The notes under the pieces are model-generated. The model ran no database searches, was not told the DNA's origin, and worked only from the letters and a program-made list of their open reading frames with translations. The position numbers and the translations under genes were made by a program. From Gnetum montanum (Eukaryota > Streptophyta > Gnetopsida > Gnetales > Gnetaceae), in assembly GCA_015680685.1 (NCBI GenBank), contig MNCI01006902.1:92692-156691 (forward strand): a stretch of 64,000 nucleotides of DNA, written 5' to 3'. Shown here piece by piece: positions 33,290-45,146 of this stretch; position 1 is the first letter of the stretch; each line of letters starts with the position of its first letter.

Positions 33290-36186
33290 CATATCCTCTT
33301 ATGGCATGAAGTCAGTTGAGAAGATGAGATAGTCTGAGGTGGTGGAGGTTCCTGAGGTTTTGAAGGGCCTTTGCCACCTTTGGACACGTTTAGTGATTAA
33401 GGTGGTTGTGGTTGTCCTATTGCAGCTATAGCCTCTGGTGTAAGACGAAAGGCATCCAATAATGCCTTCATCTTCTCCTTCTTACACTGGGGATCATTCA
33501 CAGTCCATGTAGCATCGCTAATGTGGGCTGGAATGGGGATATCCCATGAACAAAGCATTACTGGGAGCAGCTCCTTAATATTGACTAACCAGGTAGTGAA
33601 CTATTTGTGTTTGACATCAAACACCCTGATTACATTGTGAAACTCTTGGTGGTTATTGATCCTTCTGGCTAGATTCTTGATGGTAAATCTTTGATCAATG
33701 TATTTGCCCTTGCAAACTTTGAGTTCAGCATTTGCCACCATAAGATTTTTCTTAGAGTCCTTGTGATGCTTAAACTTGGCCTCATACACCAAGTACGAGC
33801 TAGCCACTTTCTTCTCCAGTTTTGACCATGGCTGTCTAGTAGTTAACATAGCTAGATTTGCATATCAGAGATTGGCAAGCTCCATGTATTCCATCATCTC
33901 CTTAAACAACAACTCCTTCTTGCATATTTCCACTTTATTGTAGGCATCTATCCCATCAATGATAGGTTACCACATTTCTCTTCCTCATGGGAGTTGCTAA
34001 AGGGTTTCATTTACTTTTTCCTTTGCCAACTGAATGTGTTTTTCATTTACTTCTTCCTATAGGCTGACCTGATTTCTATAGTGATCTTTGACTCTCTCAA
34101 ATTTGAGAGCCTCTGATTTCCAGGAGGTTACCTCAATTGTAATCTTCTGGTGAAGGGTACAAACCACCTCCATAGAGAGGTTTCTATTTTCAGCTATTAA
34201 TCTTCTTAGCTCTATGTTTGCTCTAACTAGTTTCTCCTGCTGTTGATGAATGAAATCTATTAATTATTGTTTATGTTCATCAACATTTCATAGGCAATGG
34301 TTTTTTATGGTCAATTGCACACTCTCCTAGCAGGTCTAATCCAAGGCCTTCTACATTTTGTGCTATGTAGCCTCTACCAAAGATTGATAGAACACTGCCA
34401 TCTCCATTGCACCCTCAACCCCTTTCAATCTAGTGTGAAGCTATTCGAGAGCTTCGTCTCTTGTCAATGCCAATTTAAGAAATGCAAGGTCGAAAATTTG
34501 GGCTCTTAATTTGGCAACTTCAATAGCCAAGCATTCGTTCAACTCCTTGGCTATTTTTAGTTACCCTTTCAAAATGATGTTTTTGCCCCTTACCTATAGC
34601 AACTCCAACTGGGTTGAAGTGACACTATCTAAAAGATCAAAGACATCCAGAAGTAGTTACCTGGTTCCCAACAATTGGTTTAGCAATTCTTTGTGTTATG
34701 GTATGCTTATTCTACCACTTATGATCTCTACGGATGTCTACACATCTTTGAGTGTAATGAAATTTGGTATAGATGCTACACTTTTGTTGAATGTTTCAAC
34801 AATCCTATCAACAACCACTTCTGCTGTTATCTCTTGCCCTTGGTACTACATCACCAACACTATTGCTCACTTGTCTTCCTCTAAGAACACTAAGAAGGTC
34901 ACAGCGTTTCTAGAAATATCTAGGAGTGGCTGCTATCCTATGAAAGATACTATGACCTCTCTAACGTTAGGATTTGATCTCGTAGGCAATTGCATTCTTT
35001 GAACCAAGAAAATGGATCCACCTCCACCCATCAAGCTGATTGTTCAGGCCACCTCATTTAGGTGACTCATTGCTAGTCTATACACATATGGATCCCCACC
35101 ACTCATGCCTACTTATTACTCTTGTTTACTCAAGAGCCATTCTCAATATTCATGTAATCGTTGAGATGTTGCAGTGATGTCTGGCATAGTTGTTTGAGTG
35201 GCAGGTGGAGGTGGTGGCTACTCCTCTTCTTAAATAGTTGTAGCAAGTGTCTTATCTTTCATCATCTCCACCCAACTAGCAATTGGAGCACACTTGATAG
35301 CATCATTTGTGTATCATGCTATTCCTCCCCTCTGATAGAGTTTTCTGATGAGACATGGGAAGGGGAGTGCCTTCCTTCCACATTAATTTTCTTTAAATTG
35401 CTTTTTCACCTCTAGATAGATTAGTTATGAAAGGTTGATAGGGAATCTCCCACTCAGAGTAGCACATGCACAGGCAGAAAAGGTGGTGATTTTGCTAGGC
35501 CTCACCATGGGATTTAGGTGATAGAACAAAATCTTATAATGGATCCTTTCTACTAGTGTGAGTGTGCCATACTTCTTGCGATTGATACCATAGTAGCGTT
35601 GGACCCATTCTTTCTTGATGCTAGGGTCTGCTTGTATCGAAATCTTAACAAGATTCACCCTTATCTCTAGCAACCCAAGCACTTCAGGAATGGCCTACAC
35701 CAAATAGGACATTGAGATGTCATTGATTTTGACTGTTGAACTGGCTTGCCTATTATTCTAGAATAGAAATGTTTTTCTCATGTACCACTCCCTAGTGGAA
35801 GTGATGATTGGCCACATGGAAGAGGTCTTCAATTGGTCTTGTACTTTTTTTGGTGCTTACTCCAGGAAAGAGCCAAGGTTTAACTCTTAGAGCACTATTT
35901 TTTGGACCTCCTTAGATTTGATTTGATCCAGGTAGGCTTCTATTAAGGTCATCTTAAGATTTGCTTATTGAGCTAGTGCATCATCCTTGTTGGAATGTTC
36001 TATTGTTGTTGCTGGTTCTAGAATTTGTTGAATAGACTCCACCTTGGCCTCTTCCCTAAGAGGACCTATGGTGTAGGTTACAAGTGGTTCTTCTTGGGCC
36101 TATTCTTGGCCCCTTCCCATTCTAGGACATTTCTCCCTTTGTTGAGATGGTCTTCCTTCCTACATGTGCTTTTCTTTTGGTGCCAT
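33290..36186 (-). pseudogene. E2 env-position ORF, homologous to that of E1
   Basis: The start ATG lies at 36186 (MAPKEKHM). Segments ELNLGSFLE, KKVQDQLKTSSMWPI, YGTLTLVERIHYKILFYHL and RPSKITTFSACACATLSGRF align with the E1 ORF segments ELNFGPFME, KAVRDQLKGSPLWPI, YGELMLEERIYFKIGTYHI and RLNRISMYAARGSVILMGKV. The second half is again helical and charged (for example 33849-33601, SKLEKKVASSYLVYEAKFKH), and the end is Pro-rich (KPQEPPPPQ). It is more decayed than the E1 copy, with many stops. The ORF is thus an old, shared gene of this lineage and not an accident in E1. Confidence 0.65.
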
Positions 36187-36604
36187 TTGAGGTTAAAACA
36201 TGTCCATTAGTTAGTAGACATAATGTGTAACTATAAATATTTCAAGTACATTATCTTGTCGATTAGTTACACTTTGGATAAGGTTGGACTGTGGTAGATT
36301 AATTATTTTATCATTATTTTATTAATTATTTATTGTAAATGTCACTGGAGTTTGTTGGAGCAGTTTAACTCTATAATTTGGTGTTTAAATGTTGATTTTT
36401 GAGTTAAACCTTTGTGGGAATTAGAAAAAATGGCAAAAAATTTTTTGTCAAAAATGACACATTTGAATGGAGTGATTTGAATAAACAGTTAGGAAGTTAT
36501 CGGGTTTGGAAGGTTCTAAGCTCTAAAAATTGCAAAACCTCCCTTGGTTTTTGTGAAAAAATGTGAAAATTTCAAAGGAGGATTGCACATCTTTACAATA
36601 TTTT

Positions 36605-36690
36605 TGGGTTGCATCGACAGGGCCGCATATATGAGGCCTTATATATGCATGGGCTCTATCAATAGGGCCCTGTTCACAGAGCTTGTAAAC
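36605..36690 (-). promoter_or_regulatory. U3-like internal promoter of E2
   Basis: On the minus strand GAACAGGGCCCTATTGATAG and GCGGCCCTGTCGATGCA flank CATATATAAGG. The E2 LTR U3 has GCCCTGTCGACGGGGC and GGGGCCCCATCGACAT before its own TATA box. The block lies about 450 bp upstream of the env-position ORF, the same place as the E1 block, but built from E2-type motifs. Confidence 0.5.
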
Positions 36691-38149
36691 AAAATTTTCA
36701 AATATGAATATCTTAAAAAAATATAAGGAATTTTTCAATGAATTGGAAATCCATGGAGTTCTAGAAAAGCCAAGAATACTATGAAATCATTAAAGAGGGT
36801 CATAGAAAGCTTAAAAATTGAAAAAACTTGATGGAGAATGTGTTTATTAAACAAAATAGGTAAAGGAGCATAGGGTTTGATGTAGAAGGTGGATGTATGA
36901 AAGATTCTAGTTGTAAGAATGCCCAAGGATAAGGTACTTAATGAAACCAACCAAGAGATATGTAAGTGGGTCCTTCCCATAGTAGGCACATGCCTTGTTT
37001 GCCCTTGCATAACATCAGCCTAAGGAGTCCATGGGCCCCAAAGGTGATTAATAGTCGATGGAAGTTAAGGACCAAAACCTAGAAGATTCTACCCAAAAAA
37101 TCAACTACGTCAGACAAAGACACCGAATCAAGAACATGGACACCAATAGTGAGGTGAGTTATTGGTAGCACAGATGGATGATAGGAGAGGTGGAATGGAA
37201 TTCTAAATTGAGGTCATAAGAAGTCCCTTGTGGATTTTATGTTTAAATGACTTGAGAAGATCCATCCTTAGTCTAGACCAAAACCAACCACTTTTAGTGA
37301 CTTCACATTGCCACTCCAAGATCAATCCATCTGCTTAAGACACAAAAGTGCACCCACAAAACAACCACCATTTCTTTAAAGAGAAGAGAAGGAGGAAGTG
37401 AAAGAGGACCTTAGTTAGAGGGACCTTCAAGCATGGGTAGCATGTCTTTCTAGTCCCATAACCACTACTTGTAGCCTGTTTATTTGTCTAAGGGATGTGC
37501 TTTGAATTTCCATCATGTTTTTTTTTTAATTTTTTTTTTGGTTTTTTTGGATGGGAACGACATCATGCAAAGCCTTTATTCAAATTCATATTATTGGTCG
37601 ACATGGAACGGTAAGAAGTCTAGGAAAACACTCAAGCACCCAAGTAGGTAGAAGAGAACAAAGAGTATTGAATCCCCTTAAAGTTACACCTTGCACAAAT
37701 CTTTAAATCCTTCCTAATTCTAGAAACTACAAAGGTCATAAATTGATTAAAAGTTTATTTAATGAAAAGGAACCTCAAACTTCCAAAACAAAGAAAACCA
37801 TAGAGTTTGTGGATGGGTGGATGTCATGGACTCATTGTCTATTCCATGAAAAAGAAACCATTACTAAGCTATCAATACAAAAATTTAAAAATAGCACAAA
37901 CCACCATTAGTAACAGTAATATTAACACTATGTCTTGTTGGCACAAAGCACATTTATTAGCAAAAAATTAGAAAATCACACTCAAGATAAAGTAAAATAG
38001 ATAAGAAAGTGTAAAATATTAAAGAGAGGTTCAAAAGTATTAATGATGATGTAAAACAAAACATGGTGTAAAATAGGAAAAAGATTTAAAATCAAATTGC
38101 AAAATAAAAATGTGTAAAAAAATAGAAAAATTGAGGAGCCACTATATAG
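36691..38149. other. E2 spacer between pol and env-position ORF
   Basis: This is non-coding. Two stretches (36965-37045 and 37425-37460) resemble E1 at 28795-28870 and 29295-29335, so parts of the spacer are shared between the two elements. The rest is A-rich and unassigned. Confidence 0.5.
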
Positions 38150-39300
38150 TTAGCATGGATGGCCATATCCCCCACGACTGATTTGGAAAGAGGAGATGTA
38201 GAATATAGAGCGTGGTTGTCAATCCATTGGAGTATGCATTACATTGACTTGCTTTGGCTCATGGAAAGGTTTCACTTGTTGGATGTTGACCAATTGCTTT
38301 TTGTTTGGGCTTTCAAGTTTGTAAATTAACATGGCCTAAGAGGAAAAATTTTCCTTAATGATATAAGGTCCTTCCCACAATGTTTGGAATTTGGTTTTCT
38401 AAGGTACATGTGTGGGGATTCCAATAGACATCCTTATCTCCAGGTTAAAAATTTTACTTTTCGTACTCTAAGGTCATGATGCCTCCTATTATTATTGAGT
38501 TTTGTGCTCCAATCTCTCCTATATTTACTTATAGTCCTTGTTAGGATCTTTGTGATCTCCTAATTAGTAACTTTTACTTGACCATTGGCTTAGGGTGATA
38601 GGGTGTTGTTAATTTATGTTCAACCTCCAAGCGTTGCATCAACTTTCGAAAGATAGCATCTATAAAATGGGTTTCATTATCAGAAATTAGTGCACAAGGC
38701 ACACCAAACCTGTTTACAATATGTTCTTGTACAAATCAAGTAGTAATGGATGATGTACAGTTGGTGACAGCTACTGCTTCTGTCCATTTGATGTAGTAGT
38801 TGACTGTTACGATGATGTATGCCTTTCCATTGGACATAGTTGCAATGGAAACCATGAAGTCTATGCTCCATATGTCAAAGGGCTCCAATGGGTGAATCCA
38901 TTGTTGAGGACCTTGCATTTGATTGGTCATCCCACCATCTTGTTGATAGTGTTCATAGGATCAGACAAATTAAAGGACATCCCTAAAGATTGTTGGCCAA
39001 TAGTATCCTACCATCAGGATTTCTATGGTCATGCATCTCCCTGCATAGTGGCTTCTGCAAGGACCTTCATGAGTATCCTAGAGGACACATAATTGATCCA
39101 CATCAGGGCATACCAAGAAACTAGGCCATTAGCACACACCTTGTAAAGGTGTCCATTGATTTCCATGAAGTAATTAGCTCAATGAAGAAACTATTATTTC
39201 TTCCTAAAGTCCAGATCTTATGGAATCTCCTAAGTGAAAAGGTAAGTGAAGATGTCATCATGCCATTTGATTCTATTGGCATTTATTCATTTATTGCAGC
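38150..39300 (-). pseudogene. E2 integrase region
   Basis: The minus strand has GYYWPTIFRDVL (end of the zinc-binding part), then WIHPLEPFDIWSIDFMVS and KAYIIVTVNYYIKWTEAVAV. The latter match the integrase catalytic core (F..WGIDFMGP, then YILVAVDYVSKWVEA). Further on are FQTLWEGPYIIKENF and VNIQQVKPFHEPK, the C-terminal chromatin- or DNA-binding part of gypsy integrases. The ORF ends SRGGYGHPC-stop at 38150. Many stops and frameshifts. Confidence 0.8.
38164..38180 (-). promoter_or_regulatory. Polypurine-like tract at the end of E2 pol
   Basis: The minus strand reads CAGTCGTGGGGGATATGG, nearly the terminal polypurine tract. It overlaps the last codons of pol. Confidence 0.5.
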
Positions 39301-39324
39301 AATAAAGAGGAGATCATTTAGAAA

Positions 39325-39612
39325 TCAATCAGAGAGTAGACTCTCCTCCTCTTTGTTATCCCATCTTAACTGAGAGAGATGGTCAGATATCATATTCTTA
39401 GTTCCTTTTTGATCTACCATTGTGAGCACGAATTCCTGCAAGATCACGAGCCACCATATGATATGGGGGTTCACTATTGGCTTATTCATTAAGAAGTAGA
39501 TGACACTATGATCTGTGTGCATAAATACTTTATAACCAAGCACATAGTGCTTGAACTTCTTGAGAGCATACACCACTACCTTTAGTTTTTTCTTAGTTGT
39601 GGTGTAATTCAA
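39325..39612 (-). pseudogene. E2 RNase H domain
   Basis: The frame reads MNYTTTKKKLKVVVYALKKF, YVLGYKVFMHTDHSVIYFLM and ISDHLSQL. This is the Ty3/gypsy RNase H block (NYxTTEKELLAVVFALxKFRxYLLGxKVxVxTDHxALxYL). The conserved TDH is kept. Confidence 0.85.
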
Positions 39613-39649
39613 CTATGCACCCACAATGCTTCAACTTGAACAATGGATA

Positions 39650-40658
39650 TAATATGGATGTTTCTTATCGTCTAACTATGTAAGCATAACTTCCAAGGCA
39701 TAGTTAGATGCATTTTTCATAATATGGAATGGTTTGGACCAATCCAATGCTCCTAGAATTAGAGTCTCTATGAGCTTCTCCTTGAGGCTTTAAAATGCAC
39801 TTTCACATTCCTTGGTCTAGATGAAAGGAGCATCCTTCTTGTAAGCTGGACCAACAATTTTTTGATCTTAGAGAAATTCTCTATGAATCACCAGTAGTAG
39901 CTAGTATGTCCAAGGAATGATCAGATGTCCTTGATTATCTCTAGTTAGTATGTAATTCCTTGGATGACCCTTCTCTTTTCAGGGTCTACCTCAATCCATG
40001 CTTGAGTAATTTTGTGCTCCAGTACTCTGCCCTCCTGGACCATTAAATGGCTTTTCTACCAATTGAACCTAAGGTTTATTTCAACACATCTTTTCAATAC
40101 CTACTAAGGGCAATCCAGGGCTTGCTCAAATGTAGCTTCATAGGTAGAGAAGTCATCCATAAAGACTTCTACCCCACTACCAATCTACTATTGAAAAATA
40201 CTAAGGGCCATGCATTGAAATGTTGCAGGAGCATTGCATAGACCAAACGACATATTACAATATGCAAAAGTCCACTAGGAACTTATGAATGTTATCTTAG
40301 CATGATCTTTCAATGTAATCTGGATTTGGTTTTAGCCACTATAACCATCCAAGAAGTTATAATAGTAATGCCCAGATATGGTGTCCAGCACTTGATCCAC
40401 AAATGGCAATGGAAAATAATGTTTAAATGTTGCCATATTCAATAGCCTAAAGTTTATATAGATCCACCACTTGCCAACATTCTTGGGCACAATTACAAGT
40501 GGGATAACCCACTCACTATTTGCGATGGATAGATGAACCCCACTTTTAGAAGTTGTTTTATTTTCTCTTTGATGATCTACTTCAATTTGGGATTTAGCCA
40601 CATCTGTGGTTGCCTTCTTAGCTTCATGTCCAGGTCGATGTAGATGTAATGTTAGCAT
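39650..40658 (-). pseudogene. E2 reverse transcriptase
   Basis: The frame starts with IANSEWVIPLVIVPKNVGKW, INFRLLNMATFKHYFPLPF and VDQVLDTISGHYYYNFLDGY. After a stop come FAYCNMSFGLCNAPATFQ and VEVFMDDFSTYE near 40150-40250. FMDDFS is the catalytic motif form of Athila-like elements and both Asp are present. Stops and small indels inactivate it. Confidence 0.85.
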
Positions 40659-41191
40659 ATCCTTGGATCAATTCCAGTCAGTTCATGATATGACCAAGAA
40701 AAGGCCATTGACGATTTGTTAACCACCTTCAATAGCTTATCTTTCTATTTAGGCGCAAGTTTGACATTGATCATAACTAGATTACCATTGTTTAAAAATG
40801 CATATTCCATGTCAGTTGGTATATTTTTTAACTCTAAGGGCTCTTACTTGAAATTTTTAGGGATTTCCAACTCTTCCCAGTAGGTATCATTAATTTCATC
40901 ATCAAAGAGTTGGTGATGAACTTACTCAAGTTCATCCATGTCCTTGACACAAGCACATGTTAGGCTCTTAGTACGTTCTATGCATAGTGTGCTATTGTTA
41001 GAGTTAGTTGTTAGTCATTGGGTGCCCTCCTATTTTATGGTTGTTGCATACAGGCACCTTTGGATATCAATTTCTTGTGCACACTGATTACATGCTTTAA
41101 TGAATGTACTTTTAATGAACCAGATTTTCTACATGCAATTGCACCCGTGATTGCTATACACAATGTATGGAACTCACTTATTCTCAAGTTG

Positions 41192-41626
41192 TCAAAATTT
41201 GTTCTCCTTGGAGATTTCCAAAGAGAGGTCCCTTCTGCCCATTCTTGTGTCAATAGTACTTAACCAAGCACATCCCATAATTATGGGGAAGTCACCTCTG
41301 TAGTTTTCTACCATGATCACTAGAAAATCGACAGGATAGGACCACCCACAAATTGTAGTCACAATGTCCTTCACTAATCTCAAATGGATAGTGATTGATT
41401 GGTCTACAAATTCCAAATGGATATTGCTCTTATTGAGAGGTGGTAGGTTCCAAGGCTTGTACATGTCATGGGAGATAAGATTAACATTGAAACTAGAATC
41501 AAGAAGAGCCTTGCATGGCTCATGTCCAACAATTTGTAAGTAAATAAGAGGACTTTCTGGGTCAAATCTCTTTGTAGGAAGGTTGCCAACCTTGATCAAA
41601 TTGGGGACAACATGAGTTAACATCAC
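41192..41626 (-). pseudogene. E2 retropepsin-like protease
   Basis: The 144-codon open stretch has VGHEPCKALLDSSFNVNLIS, where retropepsins have LxDxGASxNLIS; here the DxGA core is DSSF. Near the end IIMGCAWLSTIDT matches the ILGRPWL..x flap-side motif. It lies between gag and RT as expected in gypsy elements. Confidence 0.8.
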
Positions 41627-41999
41627 AATGTAGATCTAAGGTGGCATTTGGTTTCAAGGGCTCTTGAATGTGTTTGATGTAGAGGATGAAGGTGTTGGAG
41701 AGATAGGGTAACCAACCTTATTAGGTTGTGAGAGTTTTGGAGGACTACTGGGTCAGAAAAATGGTTGTTTCTTGGATTGATTGTTCGAACCACATGGCTG
41801 GAAGGTGAGTTGTAAATTTATAGCCCTTGTAGCATTTTGTTAGTACTGTTGTGTGGGAATTTTCTTTGCATAGACAGAGTAGGAGGTAACTGGGTTGAGG
41901 ATAGAGGGATGTATGCAGATGGATGTAGAGGATGGTATGGATATGGGGGCTTCCCTTGAGTAGATGATGAATGAGTTTGATGATACTTTAGAGGAGAAT

Positions 42000-43940
42000 A
42001 ATGATGCTGGAATGAGATGTGGCTAGTAGAGCCACATGGAAAAATGGCTTGTTGAATATAGTACCCCTATGAATCTAATTGCTTGTAAGGGTACTGTAGT
42101 CTCAATGGTGGCATTCCCCATGATTGTGGTTGCTGCCATTGCTGGTATTGCTCATATGACTATGGTGGAGATCCACTTAGATAATAAGCCTATTGTTGCA
42201 AGTGGAACTTCCTTGGATTTCCTTCAGGATAAGGTAATCATTTGGGTGCTTGCCTCCTTTCTAGTTGAGGATTTAGCACATACATCCCAAACTCTTGTAA
42301 GTGTGACACCATACGGCAACATCCCTCAGGATGTTCATATTAATATATGTCACACCCAACATCATCATCAAAGTTTGTCTCCACAACTTCTTCTACTGTA
42401 GCGACTTTGTCCTTACCTATTTGGTAGGCACATTTAGCTTCTTTTCACCTCTTGCGGTCACCATCACTATTCCACTCTTTGGGTTCTTCAATAATCTTCA
42501 TAGTAGCTTGGAATTTTTCATCCAAATAGTTCCATAGTTTATCAACCTTTTTTGAAATATCAGAAATAGATTTTTGGATGGGTAAGGTTTTTGTATTCAC
42601 CACCTCGTTGAGTGGTGATTCCTCATCATAGAATTAGACCTTCCTTTTCTTTATGGAAGGGTCCCTATTATATTCTTCTACACTTTCCCTTTTTTGCAAC
42701 TCACCTTCTTCTTTTTCTACCTACCCTATTAGCCTTTGGATATGATGAGCTCTTAGTTCGGATAGTCTCCCTTAGGCATAAACCCTAAGAGTTCTTTTGG
42801 TTTTTGCTTTGAGCCCATCTATGATGTGGTAGAGTTGTTCCCTCTGACAATAATCATGGCTATGACATCGATGTAAGAAAAAATAATACCTACCCATGGT
42901 AGCATCGAAGGGTTTATGTGTTCCCTATTTCCAACCTTGGATCTACTTGCTCAGATTAGACACTCTGGAGTACGTTTGGTATTTTTCCTTAAATAGTTCT
43001 ACCATGGTACTTCATTTGTGAATGGATTCTAGTTCCAAGGATCGATACCAAGTTTCTGCCTCCTTGATGAGTGTTCTAGGGAATAACTTCAATTTCTACT
43101 AGTCATTTTTGATGTTTTTAAGGCGTAGGCATCATGAAAGGCTTGTAGATGATTTTTTGGATCAAAGTTATATCCTCCCTCAAATCTTGGGATATTGTTC
43201 ATGTCTAAGTGCTTAATCTGACTATCTTTCACATGCCTAGTTGGGATCTCAACTACCTCTATAATGTTAAGCATACTTTGAGTTGCCAACAAAGGTTCAT
43301 CATCATAATTGTGTTGATGATGCTAATGATGGTCTCTGCCACCCCTTCTTTCATGGTAGGCTCTACGATCATTATTATCTCGCTGATCATCTTTATCACA
43401 ATTATTTCTCTAGTAGCTTCTATCAGAACTAGAAGATGAAGAGGAATGTTTGGAATCAAATGAAGAGGATGAAGAGGAAGGTGGATTACCACCACCACTG
43501 CAGTGTCCGCCACCATCTCTTTGCTTGTCATGGCTATGATCTTTAGATTTCCTATTGTTGTTAAGCTTTCCTGAGTCCCTAGCTTGACTACCACCTTTAC
43601 CTAAATCTGTTTTGTTAATAGTGGACTGTAGGTTCACGGCCACACCCTCATCACCAATAACAAGGGATGGAGAATCTTCATTTTGAGAACCCCCAGAGGG
43701 AGGATCCTCATTGTTGTTTTGGTTTAGCAAGAATAAGGGATTGGTGAAGTGTTTCCCCTTTGCCAACTCATGATGCTTCTCCTAGTGTCGATCTCTCCTA
43801 CATTGTATCTCAATGGGATGGTAGTCTTGAGTGTCATAACTATGCACAATGTATTCGTCTTGTAGATTTGGGATGTCCAAAATCTTGAGTTTGAAGTAGC
43901 ATCCTGAGCATAGATCAATCAGAGGGCATTATGACATTGC
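42000..43940 (-). pseudogene. E2 gag
   Basis: The N-terminal part is Ser/Asn/Asp-rich with a poly-Ser run (near 43430-43480). The capsid start has LATQSMLNIIEVVEIPTRH, IKHLDMNNIPRFEGGYNF and DPKNHLQAFHDAYALK, nearly the same as in E3 and homologous to E1. The rest is heavily broken. The reading frame changes several times, so limits are approximate. Confidence 0.75.
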
Positions 43941-44192
43941 CCTCCATGTCACACCATTGTAGTTGTTCATCCTCATGTAGGATGAGCATATATTGTTTTG
44001 CATTCTTGAGAGACAGGTGGTTTCGTATCATCTTGCCTATGAGAACAAGAAGATATTTTGCAATACAAAATTAAAATATCAATGTGCTCTTGTAATTATA
44101 TTTATGACGAGAACAATGTTGACCTTAGGGTTCATACAACAATGTTAATGGTATTCATTAAACCTAGACAATGCATGTTTCAAACAATAAAG

Positions 44193-44213
44193 AGTCCCAA
44201 GCAATAACACCAA
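44193..44213 (-). promoter_or_regulatory. E2 primer binding site
   Basis: Next to the 5' LTR on the minus strand is TTGGTGTTATTGCTTGGGAC, a decayed form of the E3 site TTGGTGTTGTTGCCGGGGAC. Confidence 0.75.
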
Positions 44214-45146
44214 TGATGAGCAGTCAAGGTACCCCTACACCCAACCATACGAATCATGAAGTGTTCACATGTGATCTGGTCAAATTCTACGAACTCTATG
44301 TCTTTTGGTACACTAGTTTTCTAGGAAGTGAACTGTGCCCTAATGGTTGTTCATTGTCTTCCTAATTACACTTTTGATGTACAAAGGTATGGTTAAGTGT
44401 AATTGAGACATATGATTTTTATTATTTTATATTTTATGTTTCTGGTGCTTAAAGTAGAGACATGAAGTAATTTAATAGTTTAACTAAGTAACTAACTAAC
44501 TAATCTCTAACTAATCCTAACATAAGCATATGGTCCCACTTTCTATACATGTCCTAAACCCATGTATCCACTGCTAGGATTACCAAGTGCTATGCTATTT
44601 GGCAAACCAAGCAATAATGTTGCTCAGGTTACTAAGAAAATACATGTTTACTCTTAAAGTGGTCGTACTTATGTGTTTAATCTATTTAGCTTAATTGATT
44701 AACGAATCACTTGAAGTCTAACTTAGCTTAATTGATTACATATTTAGTGAAAAAAATAAATGCATTAAAAAATCATTAATCTATTTTAAGTGCTATAAGG
44801 TTTGATCAAAGTGCTCATCTTTATTATTGTACACACTGGTGTGTTCAGGTACAATAGTGCTCGAATAAAGATCTAATTCACTTTTTAACTCTTGCTACAG
44901 GCACTCAGAGAAATATTCTAACTCTCAAATGGAAAAGCTACAAGAGCTCTGCTACTACTTTGACAAGACCTCCCATAAACATAGCTAGTGAGCAGATATT
45001 TATAGACTTTATTAAAGAGCTATGTCGATGGGGCCCCATAAACGCAAAAAATGCTATGTTGACGTAGCCCCGTCGACAGGGCAACACCATGTAGATGAGG
45101 TCACGTCGACGAGGGCCTGTCAACATGACACTTTGATGCTTCATTA
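44214..45146 (-). repeat. E2 5' LTR
   Basis: On the minus strand it starts TAATGAAGCATCAAAGTGTC (TGATGA in the 3' copy) and ends TGCTCATCA before the primer site. U3 is made of repeated GTCGAC/GGGGCC motifs. The TATA box is TATAAATA (about 44996-45005). Confidence 0.9.

Larger units (their letters stand above)
23163..45146 (-). mobile_element. Athila/Calypso-like Ty3/gypsy element E2, with E1 nested in its 3' LTR
   Basis: Transcription order on the minus strand is 5' LTR (45146-44214), primer site, gag, protease, RT, RNase H, integrase, a spacer with promoter-like motifs, a long env-position ORF, polypurine tract, 3' LTR (33089-32977 plus 23973-23163). The RT has the VFMDDFS form and the primer site resembles the tRNA-Asp type, both typical of Athila-like elements. 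Removing E1 (23974-32976) gives an element of about 13 kb. Its flanks are GCCAC and GCTAT in transcription sense, a possible target duplication with two C/T differences. All ORFs are broken. It inserted into a copia element between integrase and RT. Confidence 0.85.

Noticed and set aside
34511-35002. 163-codon plus-strand frame
   Set aside because: It is antisense to the E2 env-position ORF, which has a homologue in E1 on the minus strand; the plus frame has none.
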